Positions 29,221 to 38,006 of a stretch of DNA of 64,000 nucleotides are shown here, in pieces. Position numbers and translations under genes: made by a program. The stretch's first letter is position 1. Every line of letters begins with the position of its first letter. The notes beneath the pieces are model-generated. The model saw nothing but the letters and a program-made list of their open reading frames with translations. It was not told the origin of the DNA and did not search any database. The DNA comes from Achromobacter insuavis (lineage in GTDB: Bacteria; Pseudomonadota; Gammaproteobacteria; Burkholderiales; Burkholderiaceae_B): contig NZ_CADIJR010000018.1 of the NCBI RefSeq assembly GCF_902859645.1, forward strand, positions 1 to 64,000, given 5' to 3'.

Positions 29221-29904
29221 CTACAGCGGCGTGCCGAGCTTGCGCCGGCGCGGGAACACGACCTGGGCCAGCAGCCAGAACCCCAGCCGCATCAGCCACG
29301 ACAGCGCCAGGTACACGCCCCACAGCACGATGAAGACCTCGAAGTTGCGGTAGGTGTCCGACTGGATGCGGTTGGCCACGCCCAGCAGTTCCTCGGCGCC
29401 CACCGCCGACATGATGCTGGAGGCCAGCATCAGCAGCACGAACTGGCTGGTCAGCGACGGATAGACCCGTTCGACCGCCGGACGCAGCACCACGTGCCAG
29501 AACACCTGCAGCCGCGACAGCGCCAGGCACTCGCCGGCCTCGAGCTGGTCCTTGGGGATGGATTCGATGCCGGCGCGCACGATCTCGCAGGTGTAGGCGC
29601 CGATGTTGATCACCAGCGCCAGCACCGCGCCCGCCATGATCGGCATGGTGAGGCCGGCGCTGGACAGGCCGAAGATGAGGAAATAGGCCTGGATCAGCAG
29701 CGGCGTGTTGCGGATCAGTTCCACATAGCCGCCGGCCACGGCGCGCAGCCAGCCCAGGCGGCTGTTGCGCGCCAGCGCGCACAGCGTGCCGAGGATGAAG
29801 CCCAGCACGGTGGCGCAGAACGACAGCTTGACCGTGACCCACGCGCCCTGCGCGAGCAGGGGCCACTGTTCAAGCACCGAGGCGAAATCAAACGTGTAGT
29901 TCAC
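29221..29904 (-). CDS. Polar amino-acid-type ABC transporter permease 2
   Basis: A 227-residue permease similar in plan to its downstream partner: N-terminal GAWVTVKLSFCATVLG, central GYVELIRNTPLLIQ, and EAA loop AGECLALSRLQVFWHVVLRPA. It lies 22 bp after the UxaA-type dehydratase gene and 10 bp before permease 1. Being between dehydratase and transporter genes, it ties import and metabolism in one transcript. Confidence 0.94.
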   Translation of the reverse strand: MNYTFDFASVLEQWPLLAQGAWVTVKLSFCATVLGFILGTLCALARNSRLGWLRAVAGGYVELIRNTPLLIQAYFLIFGLSSAGLTMPIMAGAVLALVINIGAYTCEIVRAGIESIPKDQLEAGECLALSRLQVFWHVVLRPAVERVYPSLTSQFVLLMLASSIMSAVGAEELLGVANRIQSDTYRNFEVFIVLWGVYLALSWLMRLGFWLLAQVVFPRRRKLGTPL

Positions 29905-29926
29905 CGTCTCGCTCCCTGGGGCCGCG

Positions 29927-31159
29927 TCAGGCGGCGCGGCTCAATGGCAGGCAGGACGGGCCGATCGGCTCGAACGCCTTGTAGGTGAGGATGAATTCGC
30001 GGTGGCCCAGGTCCTCGGACTTGCTGGGCGCGCCGTTGGCGACCGCGCGGACCTGGGCATGGATCTCCTCGGCCACCTCCTGCAGCGAGCCGCGGCCCTC
30101 CAGGATGCGGCCGGCGTCCACGTCCATGTCCTCGCCCAGGGCGCGGTAGGTGTCGGGGTTGGCGCAGACCTTGATGACCGGGGAGACCGCGGAGCCCACC
30201 ACCGAGCCGCGCCCGGTGGTGAACAGGATCACGTGCGAGCCGCAGGCGATCAGTTCGACGATCTCGGCGTTGTCGCTGATGTTGGGAAAGCCGAAGCGCG
30301 GTTCGCCGTCGGGCACCACGTCCAGCAGGTACAGGCCGCCGAAGGGCGGCACGTCGCCCGGCTTGATGATGCCGTCGATGGGCGAGGCGCCGCTCTTGGC
30401 GTAGGCGCCGAGCGATTTTTCCTCGATGGTCGAGAGACCGCCGTCGGCGTTGCCGGGCGCGAAGCTGCCGTGGCCCATGATGCTGTAGTAGCGCGCCGCC
30501 TTGTTGACGCAGGCCACGATCTCCTCGCCCAGCTCGGGCGTGGCGGCGCGGCGCCGCATGTGGAATTCGCAGCCGACCAGTTCGCCGGTCTCTTCGAAGA
30601 TACAGGTGGCGTCCTGCGCGATCAGCATGTCGAAGGCGCGGCCCACCGCCGGGTTGGCGGTGATGCCGCTGGTGCCGTCCGAGCCGCCGCAGATGGTGCC
30701 GATCACCAGTTCGTCGATGCCCATGGGCACGCGCTGCTGTTGCGCCAGGTCCCTGGCGGTGGCGCGCACCCAGGCGCGGCCCTCGGCCACGGTGCTGCGG
30801 GTGCCGCCGCGCTGCTGGATGGTGAGGGTCTGGACCGGGCGGCCGGAGTCGGCGATGGCCGCTTCCAGCTTGCGCTTGTTCATGCTTTCACAGCCCAGCG
30901 ACACCAGCAGCGCGGCGCCGACGTTGGGGTGGGTGGCGATGGCCGTCATCATGCGTTCGGCATAGGCGTTGGGGTAGCAGCCGGGAAAACCCACCAGGTG
31001 CACCTGCACGTCGCCGGCCAGGTCGCGGAAATCCAGCGCGATCTCGCGCGCCACGTGATGGGCGCATTCGACCAGGTAGGCGACGACGACCACGTTGCGG
31101 ATGCCTTTGCGGCCGTCGGCGCGCGGATAGCCCTGCAGGGGCTGGGACAGATCGGTCAT
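29927..31159 (-). CDS. UxaA-family hydro-lyase, large subunit (altronate/galactarate dehydratase or sulfolactate-lyase type)
   Basis: This 410-residue protein equals the C-terminal catalytic domain of altronate and galactarate dehydratases (UxaA_C). It has YPRADGRKGIRN, GFPGCYPN, VSLGCESMNKRK, ICGGSDGTSGITANPAVG and a conserved RGSVVGSAVSPVIKVC segment. The cysteines in these motifs (FPGC, LGCE, ICGG) probably bind the iron centre. The N-terminal SAF domain is encoded separately by the gene 10 bp upstream, as in (2R)-sulfolactate sulfo-lyase SuyAB and some sugar-acid dehydratases. Neighbouring SDR and FAH genes favour sugar-acid or hydroxy-acid dehydration over desulfonation. Confidence 0.9.
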   Translation of the reverse strand: MTDLSQPLQGYPRADGRKGIRNVVVVAYLVECAHHVAREIALDFRDLAGDVQVHLVGFPGCYPNAYAERMMTAIATHPNVGAALLVSLGCESMNKRKLEAAIADSGRPVQTLTIQQRGGTRSTVAEGRAWVRATARDLAQQQRVPMGIDELVIGTICGGSDGTSGITANPAVGRAFDMLIAQDATCIFEETGELVGCEFHMRRRAATPELGEEIVACVNKAARYYSIMGHGSFAPGNADGGLSTIEEKSLGAYAKSGASPIDGIIKPGDVPPFGGLYLLDVVPDGEPRFGFPNISDNAEIVELIACGSHVILFTTGRGSVVGSAVSPVIKVCANPDTYRALGEDMDVDAGRILEGRGSLQEVAEEIHAQVRAVANGAPSKSEDLGHREFILTYKAFEPIGPSCLPLSRAA

Positions 31160-31169
31160 GGCGGAAACC

Positions 31170-31496
31170 TCAGTGCCGGTCGGTGAAGGCGCGGCCTTCT
31201 TCCAACGTGTAGGTGGGGGTGTAGTCGCTGTCGAGGTTGTGGGTGTGGATGTGGTCCCCGGCCGCGACGGCGGCGGTCAGGCTGCCGATGATGGCGCCGT
31301 ACTTCAGGATCTTTTCGCCGGCCGGCATGGCGTGGCGCGCCAGCTTGTGGCCCAGGCCCAGCGGCGCGGCGATGACGGCGCTGCCGTCTTCGAGCTGCAC
31401 GCGGGCGCCGGCGGGCAGGGCGTGGCGCACGATCAGGCAGTTGTCTTCGGGGGAAATCAGCAGGAGCTGAGGGTCCAGGGTGGCTTGTCTCGTCAT
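31170..31496 (-). CDS. UxaA-family hydro-lyase, small SAF-domain subunit
   Basis: About 108 residues make up a stand-alone SAF domain, with the typical LLISPEDNCLIVRHALPAG opening, APLGLGHKLARHAMPAGEKILKYGAIIG core and GDHIHTHNL end. In full-length altronate dehydratase this is the N-terminal domain; here it is a separate subunit for the large protein encoded next. ATG 31496 is preferred because it gives normal family length; an ATG at 31523 would add nine AT-rich codons, and neither has a clear ribosome site. It is the first gene of the seven-gene operon. Confidence 0.88.
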   Translation of the reverse strand: MTRQATLDPQLLLISPEDNCLIVRHALPAGARVQLEDGSAVIAAPLGLGHKLARHAMPAGEKILKYGAIIGSLTAAVAAGDHIHTHNLDSDYTPTYTLEEGRAFTDRH

Positions 31497-31660
31497 GATT
31501 TTTTGTGTGTTGATGTTTTGCATATAAAAGCAAGTTTCATATTCGTGGTCAACACACGTTTGCCCTTGGGTGAGGAAAAAGGGGTTGAAATTCGGGTAAT
31601 TACTGAGTTTTTCGGCATGTCGTCGGCTTGCGGCGCGCCATAAATCCCGTATATTTGTTT

Positions 31661-32516
<856 letters not shown>

Positions 32517-32553
32517 GCCGCCGTCCCGCTTTGTTCCCTTTCAAGGATTCCGC

Positions 32554-33408
32554 ATGAAACTCGTACGCTACGGCCAGCCCGGCCAGGAAAAACCCGGCCT
32601 GATCGACGCCCAGGGCGCGCTGCGCGACCTGTCGGGCGTGGTCGCCGACATCGACACCGCCGCCATCGCCCCGGCGATGCTGGCCAGATTGGCCAAACTC
32701 GACCCCGCCGGCCTGCCGCGCGTGGACGGCGCGGTGCGCTACGGCTGCCCGGTCAACGGCGTCGGCAAGATCGTCTGCGTCGGCCTGAACTACGCCGACC
32801 ACGCCGCCGAGTCCGGCCTGCCGGTGCCCGCCGAGCCGGTCCTGTTCCTCAAGCCCAGCTCGTCGCTGAGCGGCCCGAACGACCCGGTGATCATCCCGCG
32901 CGGCTCGGTCAAGACCGACTGGGAAGTGGAGCTGGGCGTGGTCATCGGCAAGAAGGCCTCGTACGTGGAAGAAAGCGAGGCCATGGACTACGTGGCCGGC
33001 TACACCGTGGTCAACGACGTGTCCGAGCGCGAGTACCAGATCGAGCGCGGCGGCCAGTGGGACAAGGGCAAGGGCTGCGACACCTTCGCGCCGGTCGGCC
33101 CGTGGCTGGTGACGCGCGACGAGATCGCCGATCCGCAGGACCTGGACATGTGGCTGGAAGTGAACGGCCACCGCTTCCAGAACGGCAGCACCCGCACCAT
33201 GGTGTTCGGCGTGAAGACGCTGGTCAGCTACATCAGCCGCTTCATGTCGCTGATGCCGGGCGATATCATCAGCACCGGCACGCCGCCGGGCGTGGGCCTG
33301 GGCCAGAAGCCGCCGGTCTACCTGAAGGCGGGCGACGAGATGCGCCTGGGCATCGCCGGACTGGGCGAGCAGCGCCAGGCCCTGCAGGCCTGGGTCCGCG
33401 CCGAATAA
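32554..33408 (+). CDS. Fumarylacetoacetate hydrolase (FAH)-family protein
   Basis: The 284-residue protein has the FAH catalytic fold: CVGLNYADHAAE, FLKPSSSLSGPND, the metal ligands Glu124-x-Glu126 (DWEVELGVVIG) and Asp155 (VNDVSERE), and ISTGTPPGVGLG. Such enzymes hydrolyse 1,3-diketo acids or decarboxylate/hydrate related compounds, and a member of this length acts on 2,4-diketo-3-deoxy-L-fuconate. It lies 37 bp after the SDR gene. Together they suggest oxidation of a 2-keto-3-deoxy acid followed by cleavage to pyruvate and a small hydroxy acid. Confidence 0.92.
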   Translation: MKLVRYGQPGQEKPGLIDAQGALRDLSGVVADIDTAAIAPAMLARLAKLDPAGLPRVDGAVRYGCPVNGVGKIVCVGLNYADHAAESGLPVPAEPVLFLKPSSSLSGPNDPVIIPRGSVKTDWEVELGVVIGKKASYVEESEAMDYVAGYTVVNDVSEREYQIERGGQWDKGKGCDTFAPVGPWLVTRDEIADPQDLDMWLEVNGHRFQNGSTRTMVFGVKTLVSYISRFMSLMPGDIISTGTPPGVGLGQKPPVYLKAGDEMRLGIAGLGEQRQALQAWVRAE

Positions 33409-33436
33409 AATCGGGTTCCACTCCTTTGCCGCCGCC

Positions 33437-34285
33437 ATGACCGCATCCAAGATTCCCGTTCCCGATCCCGCCACGCCCGAGGCCGACGCCGCGGACTCGC
33501 CGGGCGCGCAACGCTACGCCGCGCCCGCCCTGGAAAAGGGGCTGGACATCCTGGAGGCGCTGGCGGCCAGCCCGGCCGGCTACACGCTGGCCGAGCTGGC
33601 GCAGAAGATCGGCCGCAGCGTCAGCGAGATCTTCCGCATGGCGGTGACGCTGCAGCGACGCGGCTTCGTGCAGGTCGACGACAACGATCGCTACACGCTG
33701 ACGCTGAAGATGTTCGAGCTGGCGCACCGTCAGCAGCCGCTGAAATCGCTGGTGAGCGTGGCGCTGCCGCTGCTGCGCGAACTGGCCAACCGCGCGCGCC
33801 AGTCTTGCCACCTGGCGGTCTACCAGGCCGGCCGGGTGGTGGTGATCGCGCAGGTCGACAGCCCCGAGCGCTGGTCGTTCGGCCTGAAGGTCGGCGTGAT
33901 GATGGGGCTGACGGACACGTCCTCGGGCCACGTGCTGCTGGCGTTCCGCGACGAGGTCGAGCGCACCCGCATGCTGGCCGCCCACATCAAGGTGGAAGGC
34001 GAGCTGGAGTCCGACCCGGGCGAACTGTTCCCGATCCTGGCGGACGTGCGCAAGAATGGCTGCGCCTGCATGGCCAGCCGCCAGATCCGCGGCATCACCA
34101 ACGTCGCCTACCCGGTGATGGGCGTGGGCAACCACGTCATCGCCGCGATCAACGTGCCGCACATCGAGCGCATCGACCGCAAGGAATCGCCCAGCATCGC
34201 CCAGGTGCAGGAGATCGTCGGCAACGTCGCCCAGCGGCTGTCGACCCTGATGGGCTACAGCGGCTACCTGCCGGAACAGAGCTAG
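33437..34285 (+). CDS. IclR-family transcriptional regulator
   Basis: This 282-residue regulator has an N-terminal extension of about 30 residues, the IclR winged helix (ALEKGLDILEALAASPAGYT, ELAQKIGRSVSEIFRMAVTL) and the C-terminal ligand domain (SCHLAVYQAGRVVVIAQVD, DTSSGHVLLAF). The ligand domain also has the CACMASRQIRGITNVAYPV segment, normal for the family. It follows the FAH gene by 28 bp on the same strand, so it is likely co-transcribed and autoregulated through the palindrome at 31661-31686. It probably senses a pathway intermediate. Confidence 0.93.
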   Translation: MTASKIPVPDPATPEADAADSPGAQRYAAPALEKGLDILEALAASPAGYTLAELAQKIGRSVSEIFRMAVTLQRRGFVQVDDNDRYTLTLKMFELAHRQQPLKSLVSVALPLLRELANRARQSCHLAVYQAGRVVVIAQVDSPERWSFGLKVGVMMGLTDTSSGHVLLAFRDEVERTRMLAAHIKVEGELESDPGELFPILADVRKNGCACMASRQIRGITNVAYPVMGVGNHVIAAINVPHIERIDRKESPSIAQVQEIVGNVAQRLSTLMGYSGYLPEQS

Positions 34286-34324
34286 GGGGCGACGCCCGCC
34301 GCCGCGGCTGACGACAGCGCCTGA

Positions 34325-35437
34325 CTACAGCGCCCGCACCGGCACGCACAACTCGCACACGAAACGCCCGCTGGCCGGATCCTGGTCGGCGGGGCGGAAG
34401 CGTTCGAACAGCGGCCGCTCGTCGCATTGCAGGCCGCTGCCCGGCAGCCATTCGCGGCACAGCGTCATCCAGGCGTCGGCGATGCGCGCGGGCGGCGCAT
34501 TGAACACGGCGGCGGCGTAGCGGCCGCCGGGCAAGGTCGTGACCAGCGCCTGGCCGCCTGCCTGGAAGCCGTCCGGCACGGCGACGCAGGCATCGTAGCG
34601 GCACCGGGCCGGCGCGGTGATGGCCGGATCGTCGTGGCCGACGCCGAAGCACTCGGCGTTGTCCAGGCCGTGCGACAGCATCCAGGGCTTGACCACGCCG
34701 CGCCAGAACTCGCCGATGGCAGGGCCGTAGGGGCCGATCTTGCGCAGGTAGGCGACGCGGGTCGCGGGCAGGTCGATGAGGCGGACTTCCATGGCGGGCT
34801 CGCTGAAGAAAACGGAGCCGTCATGGTCGCGGGATTGCCCGTCCGGCGCCTGACCGGGCTTGCGCTCGGCCTGATCAGGATTGCTGTCCGCGCCACGCCG
34901 GCGCAGGCGGCGCTCCTGGATGTCGGCCAGGCGGCGGGCGTCGGCGCCGGCGCGCCAGGCCGTGGGGGTGCAGCCGAACTTCTGCTTGAAGGCGCGCGCG
35001 AACGCTTCGCCGGAGCCGAAGCCGGTGGCCAGGGCGATGTCGAGCACGGCGTCGGCCGGACGGCAGCACAGCAGGAAGGCGCCGTACTCCAGGCGCCGGC
35101 GGCGCGCGTAGTCGCCCAGCGTCTCGCCCATCCAGGCGGCGAACACGCGGTGGAAATGGAAGCGCGAGAAGTTGGCCACGTCCGCCAGCTGCGCCAGGTC
35201 CAGCGGCGTATCCAGGTGGCGGTCGATGTGGTCCAGCACCCGGTTCATGCGGCGCGCGTATTCGGCGCGGTGCAGCGGGGCGGCGGTATCGGGCGGGAGG
35301 TCGGAAGCGGGTGGGTTCAAGGCCGGGGCGCGACGAACGGAACGGTGACCGGCCGATGCGGCCGGGCGCCCGGGGGGCGGGCGCCTGGCGGCACTATAGA
35401 AGATCGCGCCGCCGGCTGCACGGCGTGGCTGCTTCAT
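34325..35437 (-). CDS. AraC-family regulator with GyrI-like effector domain
   Basis: The protein has an AraC DNA-binding domain (two helix-turn-helix units: LDLAQLADVANFSRFHFHRVFAA and IALATGFGSGEAFARAFKQKFG split by the recognition linker), then a GyrI/Rob-type ligand-binding domain from about residue 210 (VRLIDLPATRVAYLRKIGPY). The domain order is the same as Rob. The open frame starts at 35437, but the first about 40 codons cover a TATAGT-like -10 region; a TTG at 35320 or ATG at 35248 is more likely the start. Such regulators respond to bulky cationic or lipophilic compounds. It converges on the IclR gene. Confidence 0.85.
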   Translation of the reverse strand: MKQPRRAAGGAIFYSAARRPPPGRPAASAGHRSVRRAPALNPPASDLPPDTAAPLHRAEYARRMNRVLDHIDRHLDTPLDLAQLADVANFSRFHFHRVFAAWMGETLGDYARRRRLEYGAFLLCCRPADAVLDIALATGFGSGEAFARAFKQKFGCTPTAWRAGADARRLADIQERRLRRRGADSNPDQAERKPGQAPDGQSRDHDGSVFFSEPAMEVRLIDLPATRVAYLRKIGPYGPAIGEFWRGVVKPWMLSHGLDNAECFGVGHDDPAITAPARCRYDACVAVPDGFQAGGQALVTTLPGGRYAAAVFNAPPARIADAWMTLCREWLPGSGLQCDERPLFERFRPADQDPASGRFVCELCVPVRAL

Positions 35438-35460
35438 GCAGCCGCCTCATGTGGCCAGCC

Positions 35461-36963
35461 TCAAGCGGCCTGGATCGGGATCACCGCATGCACCGAGCGG
35501 CCGCGCGCATCGATCGCCACCGTCACCGGCATGTCGCGCACCTCGAACTCATAGATCGCCTCCATGCCCAGGTCCGCGAAGGCGACCACGCGCGCCGCGC
35601 GCACCGCCTGCGACACCAGGTAGGCGGCGCCGCCCACCGCGCTCAAGTAGGCGCCGCCGTGGGTCTGGATCGCCTGCACCGCCAGCGGCCCGCGCTCGGC
35701 CTTGCCGATGGTCACCAGCAGGCCGCTGTCGGCCAGCAGGCGCGGCATGAACTTGTCCATGCGGGCCGCGGTGGTGGGGCCGGCCGGGCCGACCGCTTCG
35801 CCGGCCACCGGATCGACCGGGCCGACGTAGTACAGCGCGCGCCCTTGCAGCGGCACCGGCAGCGGTTCGCCCCGCGCCAGCAATTCGTCCATGCGCTTGT
35901 GCGCGGCATCGCGTCCGGTCAGCAGCCTGCCGGACAGCAGCAGCGTTTCGCCCACCTTCCACGACGCCACCTCGGCGCGCGTCAGGCTGTCCAGGTCGAC
36001 GCGCCGGCCGCCGCTGGCGGGCAGGGCGTCCGGAATGCCATCCCACGTCGCGGGGTCCGGTTGCGGCCATTGCGCCGGCCCGCTGTCGGGCATGGTGAAC
36101 GTCACGAAGCGGGTGGCGGCGCAGTTGGGCAGCAGCGCCACCGGCAGCAGCGCCGCGTGCGAGGCGGCGGTCGCGACCTTGACGTCGAGCACCGTGGTGT
36201 CGCCGCCCAGGCCCTGGGCGCCGATGCGCAGCGCATTGACGCGCTGGTGGACCTCGATCCGCAAGCGCTCGGCCGGATCGCCAGCGCCGCGCGCCAGCAG
36301 CTCGGGCATGTCGATGGGCGTGAAGAGGGCGCGCTTGGCCAGCGCCATGGCCTGTTCCGGCGACCCGCCCACGCCCAGCCCCAGCACGCCCGGCGGACAC
36401 CAGCCGGCGCCCATGCCCGGCAGCTGCGCCACCACCCAGTCGGCCACCGAGTCGCTGGGATTGAGCATGGCGTAGCGCGCCTTGACGTCGCCGCCGCCGC
36501 CCTTGGCGACCACGGTCAGCTCCAGCCCGTCGCCTTCCACCAGTTCCACGTGCAGCACGGCGGGCGTGTTGTCGCGGGTGTTGCGGCGCAGCCCCAGCGG
36601 GTCGCGCACCATCGAGGCGCGCAGCGGATTGGCGGCACAGCCATAGGCGCGCGCCACGGCCCGGTCGGCCAGGGCCTGCAGGGTGGGCGTGGGGCCGGGG
36701 CCATCGGCGCGGATGCGCGCGTCCATGCCGAGCCGGGCATAGACATGCGCCACGCCGGTGTCCTGGCAGACCGGGCGCCGCGCCCGCGCGCTCATCTTGC
36801 TGTTGACCAGCAATTGCAGCAGCGCGTGGCGCGCGGCCGGCGCGGTTTCGCGGTCGTGGGCGGCCTTCAGTGCCCGCACGAAATCGGGCGGGTGCGTGTG
36901 GCTGACCGCCTGCAGGGCCTGGGCGATGCTGGTCTCGATATCGGAAGCGAGCAGGACGCGCAT
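35461..36963 (-). CDS. Class I fumarate hydratase (iron-sulfur, single chain)
   Basis: This 500-residue enzyme combines the alpha (about 1-290) and beta (about 300-500) domains of class I fumarase. The [4Fe-4S] cysteines are Cys66 (PVCQDTG), Cys189 (GWCPPG) and Cys281 (PNCAA), with KGGGGD at 154-159 and the beta-domain motif GPTTAARMD. It interconverts fumarate and malate; close relatives also act on mesaconate. It is third in an operon after a lyase that is expected to release fumarate, with a Bug binding protein between. A pathway-specific fumarase is therefore likely, distinct from the housekeeping enzyme. The start at 36963 lies 12 bp after the Bug gene. Confidence 0.92.
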   Translation of the reverse strand: MRVLLASDIETSIAQALQAVSHTHPPDFVRALKAAHDRETAPAARHALLQLLVNSKMSARARRPVCQDTGVAHVYARLGMDARIRADGPGPTPTLQALADRAVARAYGCAANPLRASMVRDPLGLRRNTRDNTPAVLHVELVEGDGLELTVVAKGGGGDVKARYAMLNPSDSVADWVVAQLPGMGAGWCPPGVLGLGVGGSPEQAMALAKRALFTPIDMPELLARGAGDPAERLRIEVHQRVNALRIGAQGLGGDTTVLDVKVATAASHAALLPVALLPNCAATRFVTFTMPDSGPAQWPQPDPATWDGIPDALPASGGRRVDLDSLTRAEVASWKVGETLLLSGRLLTGRDAAHKRMDELLARGEPLPVPLQGRALYYVGPVDPVAGEAVGPAGPTTAARMDKFMPRLLADSGLLVTIGKAERGPLAVQAIQTHGGAYLSAVGGAAYLVSQAVRAARVVAFADLGMEAIYEFEVRDMPVTVAIDARGRSVHAVIPIQAA

Positions 36964-36975
36964 GATGTGGCGGGC

Positions 36976-37956
36976 CTATTGCAGCGTGATGCCGGCCTGC
37001 TTGATGACGCCGGCCCAGCGCTTGCCTTCGTCGGCGGTGAACTGCTGGAAGGCGGCGGGCGCGTACTGGCCCTCGGGCAGCAACTGGATGCCCTGTTCCA
37101 CCATCTTGCCGGTGAAGTCATTGTCGGCCAGCGCCTTCTGCCAGGCGCGGTACATCGTCTGCACCACCGCGTCCGGCGTGCCCCTGGGTGCGTACAGGCC
37201 GTACCAGGTGGACACCTGGAAGCCTGGCAGCGCCTGCGCGCCCATCGGCGCCACATCGGGGAACTGCGGCATGGCGGTGGCCGAGGTCAGCCCCAGCGCG
37301 CGCACCTTGCCGCCGCGGGTCTGCGGCAGCGCGGTGTTGGTCTGGTCGAACATGGCGTCGACCTGATTGCCCATCAGGTCGTTCAGCGCCGGCCCGGCGC
37401 CCTTGTAGGCGATGGGCGTGATCTCCATGCCGGCCTGGCTGGCGAACATGGCGGCCACCAGGTGCGAGGTCGAGCCGACCCCGGCGTTACTGAAGTTGAG
37501 CTTGCCCGGATGCTGCTTGCCGAAGGCGATCAGTTCGGACACCGACTTGTACGGCGAGCTTTCGCCCACCAGCAGCACCAGCGGCGTGTCGGGGAAGCGG
37601 AACACCGCCTGGAAGTCCTTGGTGGGGTCGTACGGCAGCCGCTGGTACAGCGACGGCGCGGCGGCCATGTAGCCGATGTGGCCCACCAGGAAGGTGTAGC
37701 CGTCGGGCGTCGACTTGGCCGCCTTGGCCGCGCCGATGGTGCCGCCCGCGCCGCCCACGTTCTCGATCAGGATGGTCTGCTTGAGTTCCTGCGCGACGCG
37801 GTTGGCGATGTTGCGCGCCATCGCGTCGGTGGGGCCGCCGGCCGCGAACGGCACGATCCAGGTGATGGCGCGGTTGGGGTAGGTGTCCTGCGCGTGCGCG
37901 CCCGGGGTCAGGGCGAACGCCGCCGTGGCGGTGATCGCCGCCAGCCAGTTCTTCAT
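36976..37956 (-). CDS. Bug-family (TctC-like) tripartite tricarboxylate transporter receptor
   Basis: This 326-residue periplasmic protein has a signal peptide ending GAHA (about residue 22). The Bug fold motifs are ITWIVPFAAGGPTDAMAR, the VGGAGGTIGA loop, a TLLVGH-like strand and YKGAGPALNDLMGNQVD. ATG at 37956 follows GGAGACAAACC; the open frame upstream is spurious. Bug proteins bind mono- to tricarboxylates with the ligand carboxylate held by backbone loops. No TctAB membrane genes are nearby, so it must use a shared channel or act as a sensor. Its neighbours point to a dicarboxylate or N-substituted aspartate ligand. Confidence 0.94.
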   Translation of the reverse strand: MKNWLAAITATAAFALTPGAHAQDTYPNRAITWIVPFAAGGPTDAMARNIANRVAQELKQTILIENVGGAGGTIGAAKAAKSTPDGYTFLVGHIGYMAAAPSLYQRLPYDPTKDFQAVFRFPDTPLVLLVGESSPYKSVSELIAFGKQHPGKLNFSNAGVGSTSHLVAAMFASQAGMEITPIAYKGAGPALNDLMGNQVDAMFDQTNTALPQTRGGKVRALGLTSATAMPQFPDVAPMGAQALPGFQVSTWYGLYAPRGTPDAVVQTMYRAWQKALADNDFTGKMVEQGIQLLPEGQYAPAAFQQFTADEGKRWAGVIKQAGITLQ

Positions 37957-38006
37957 GGTTTGTCTCCGTGGGTGTTTTTTTATCGGGGGAAAGCCGGCGC
38001 CGCGGT

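Noticed and set aside
29927-31496. Firm call of the two UxaA-type genes as sulfolactate sulfo-lyase SuyAB
   Set aside because: The split architecture fits, but neighbouring SDR, FAH and enolase-superfamily genes point to acid-sugar chemistry and no sulfite-handling or sulfonate-transport gene is present.
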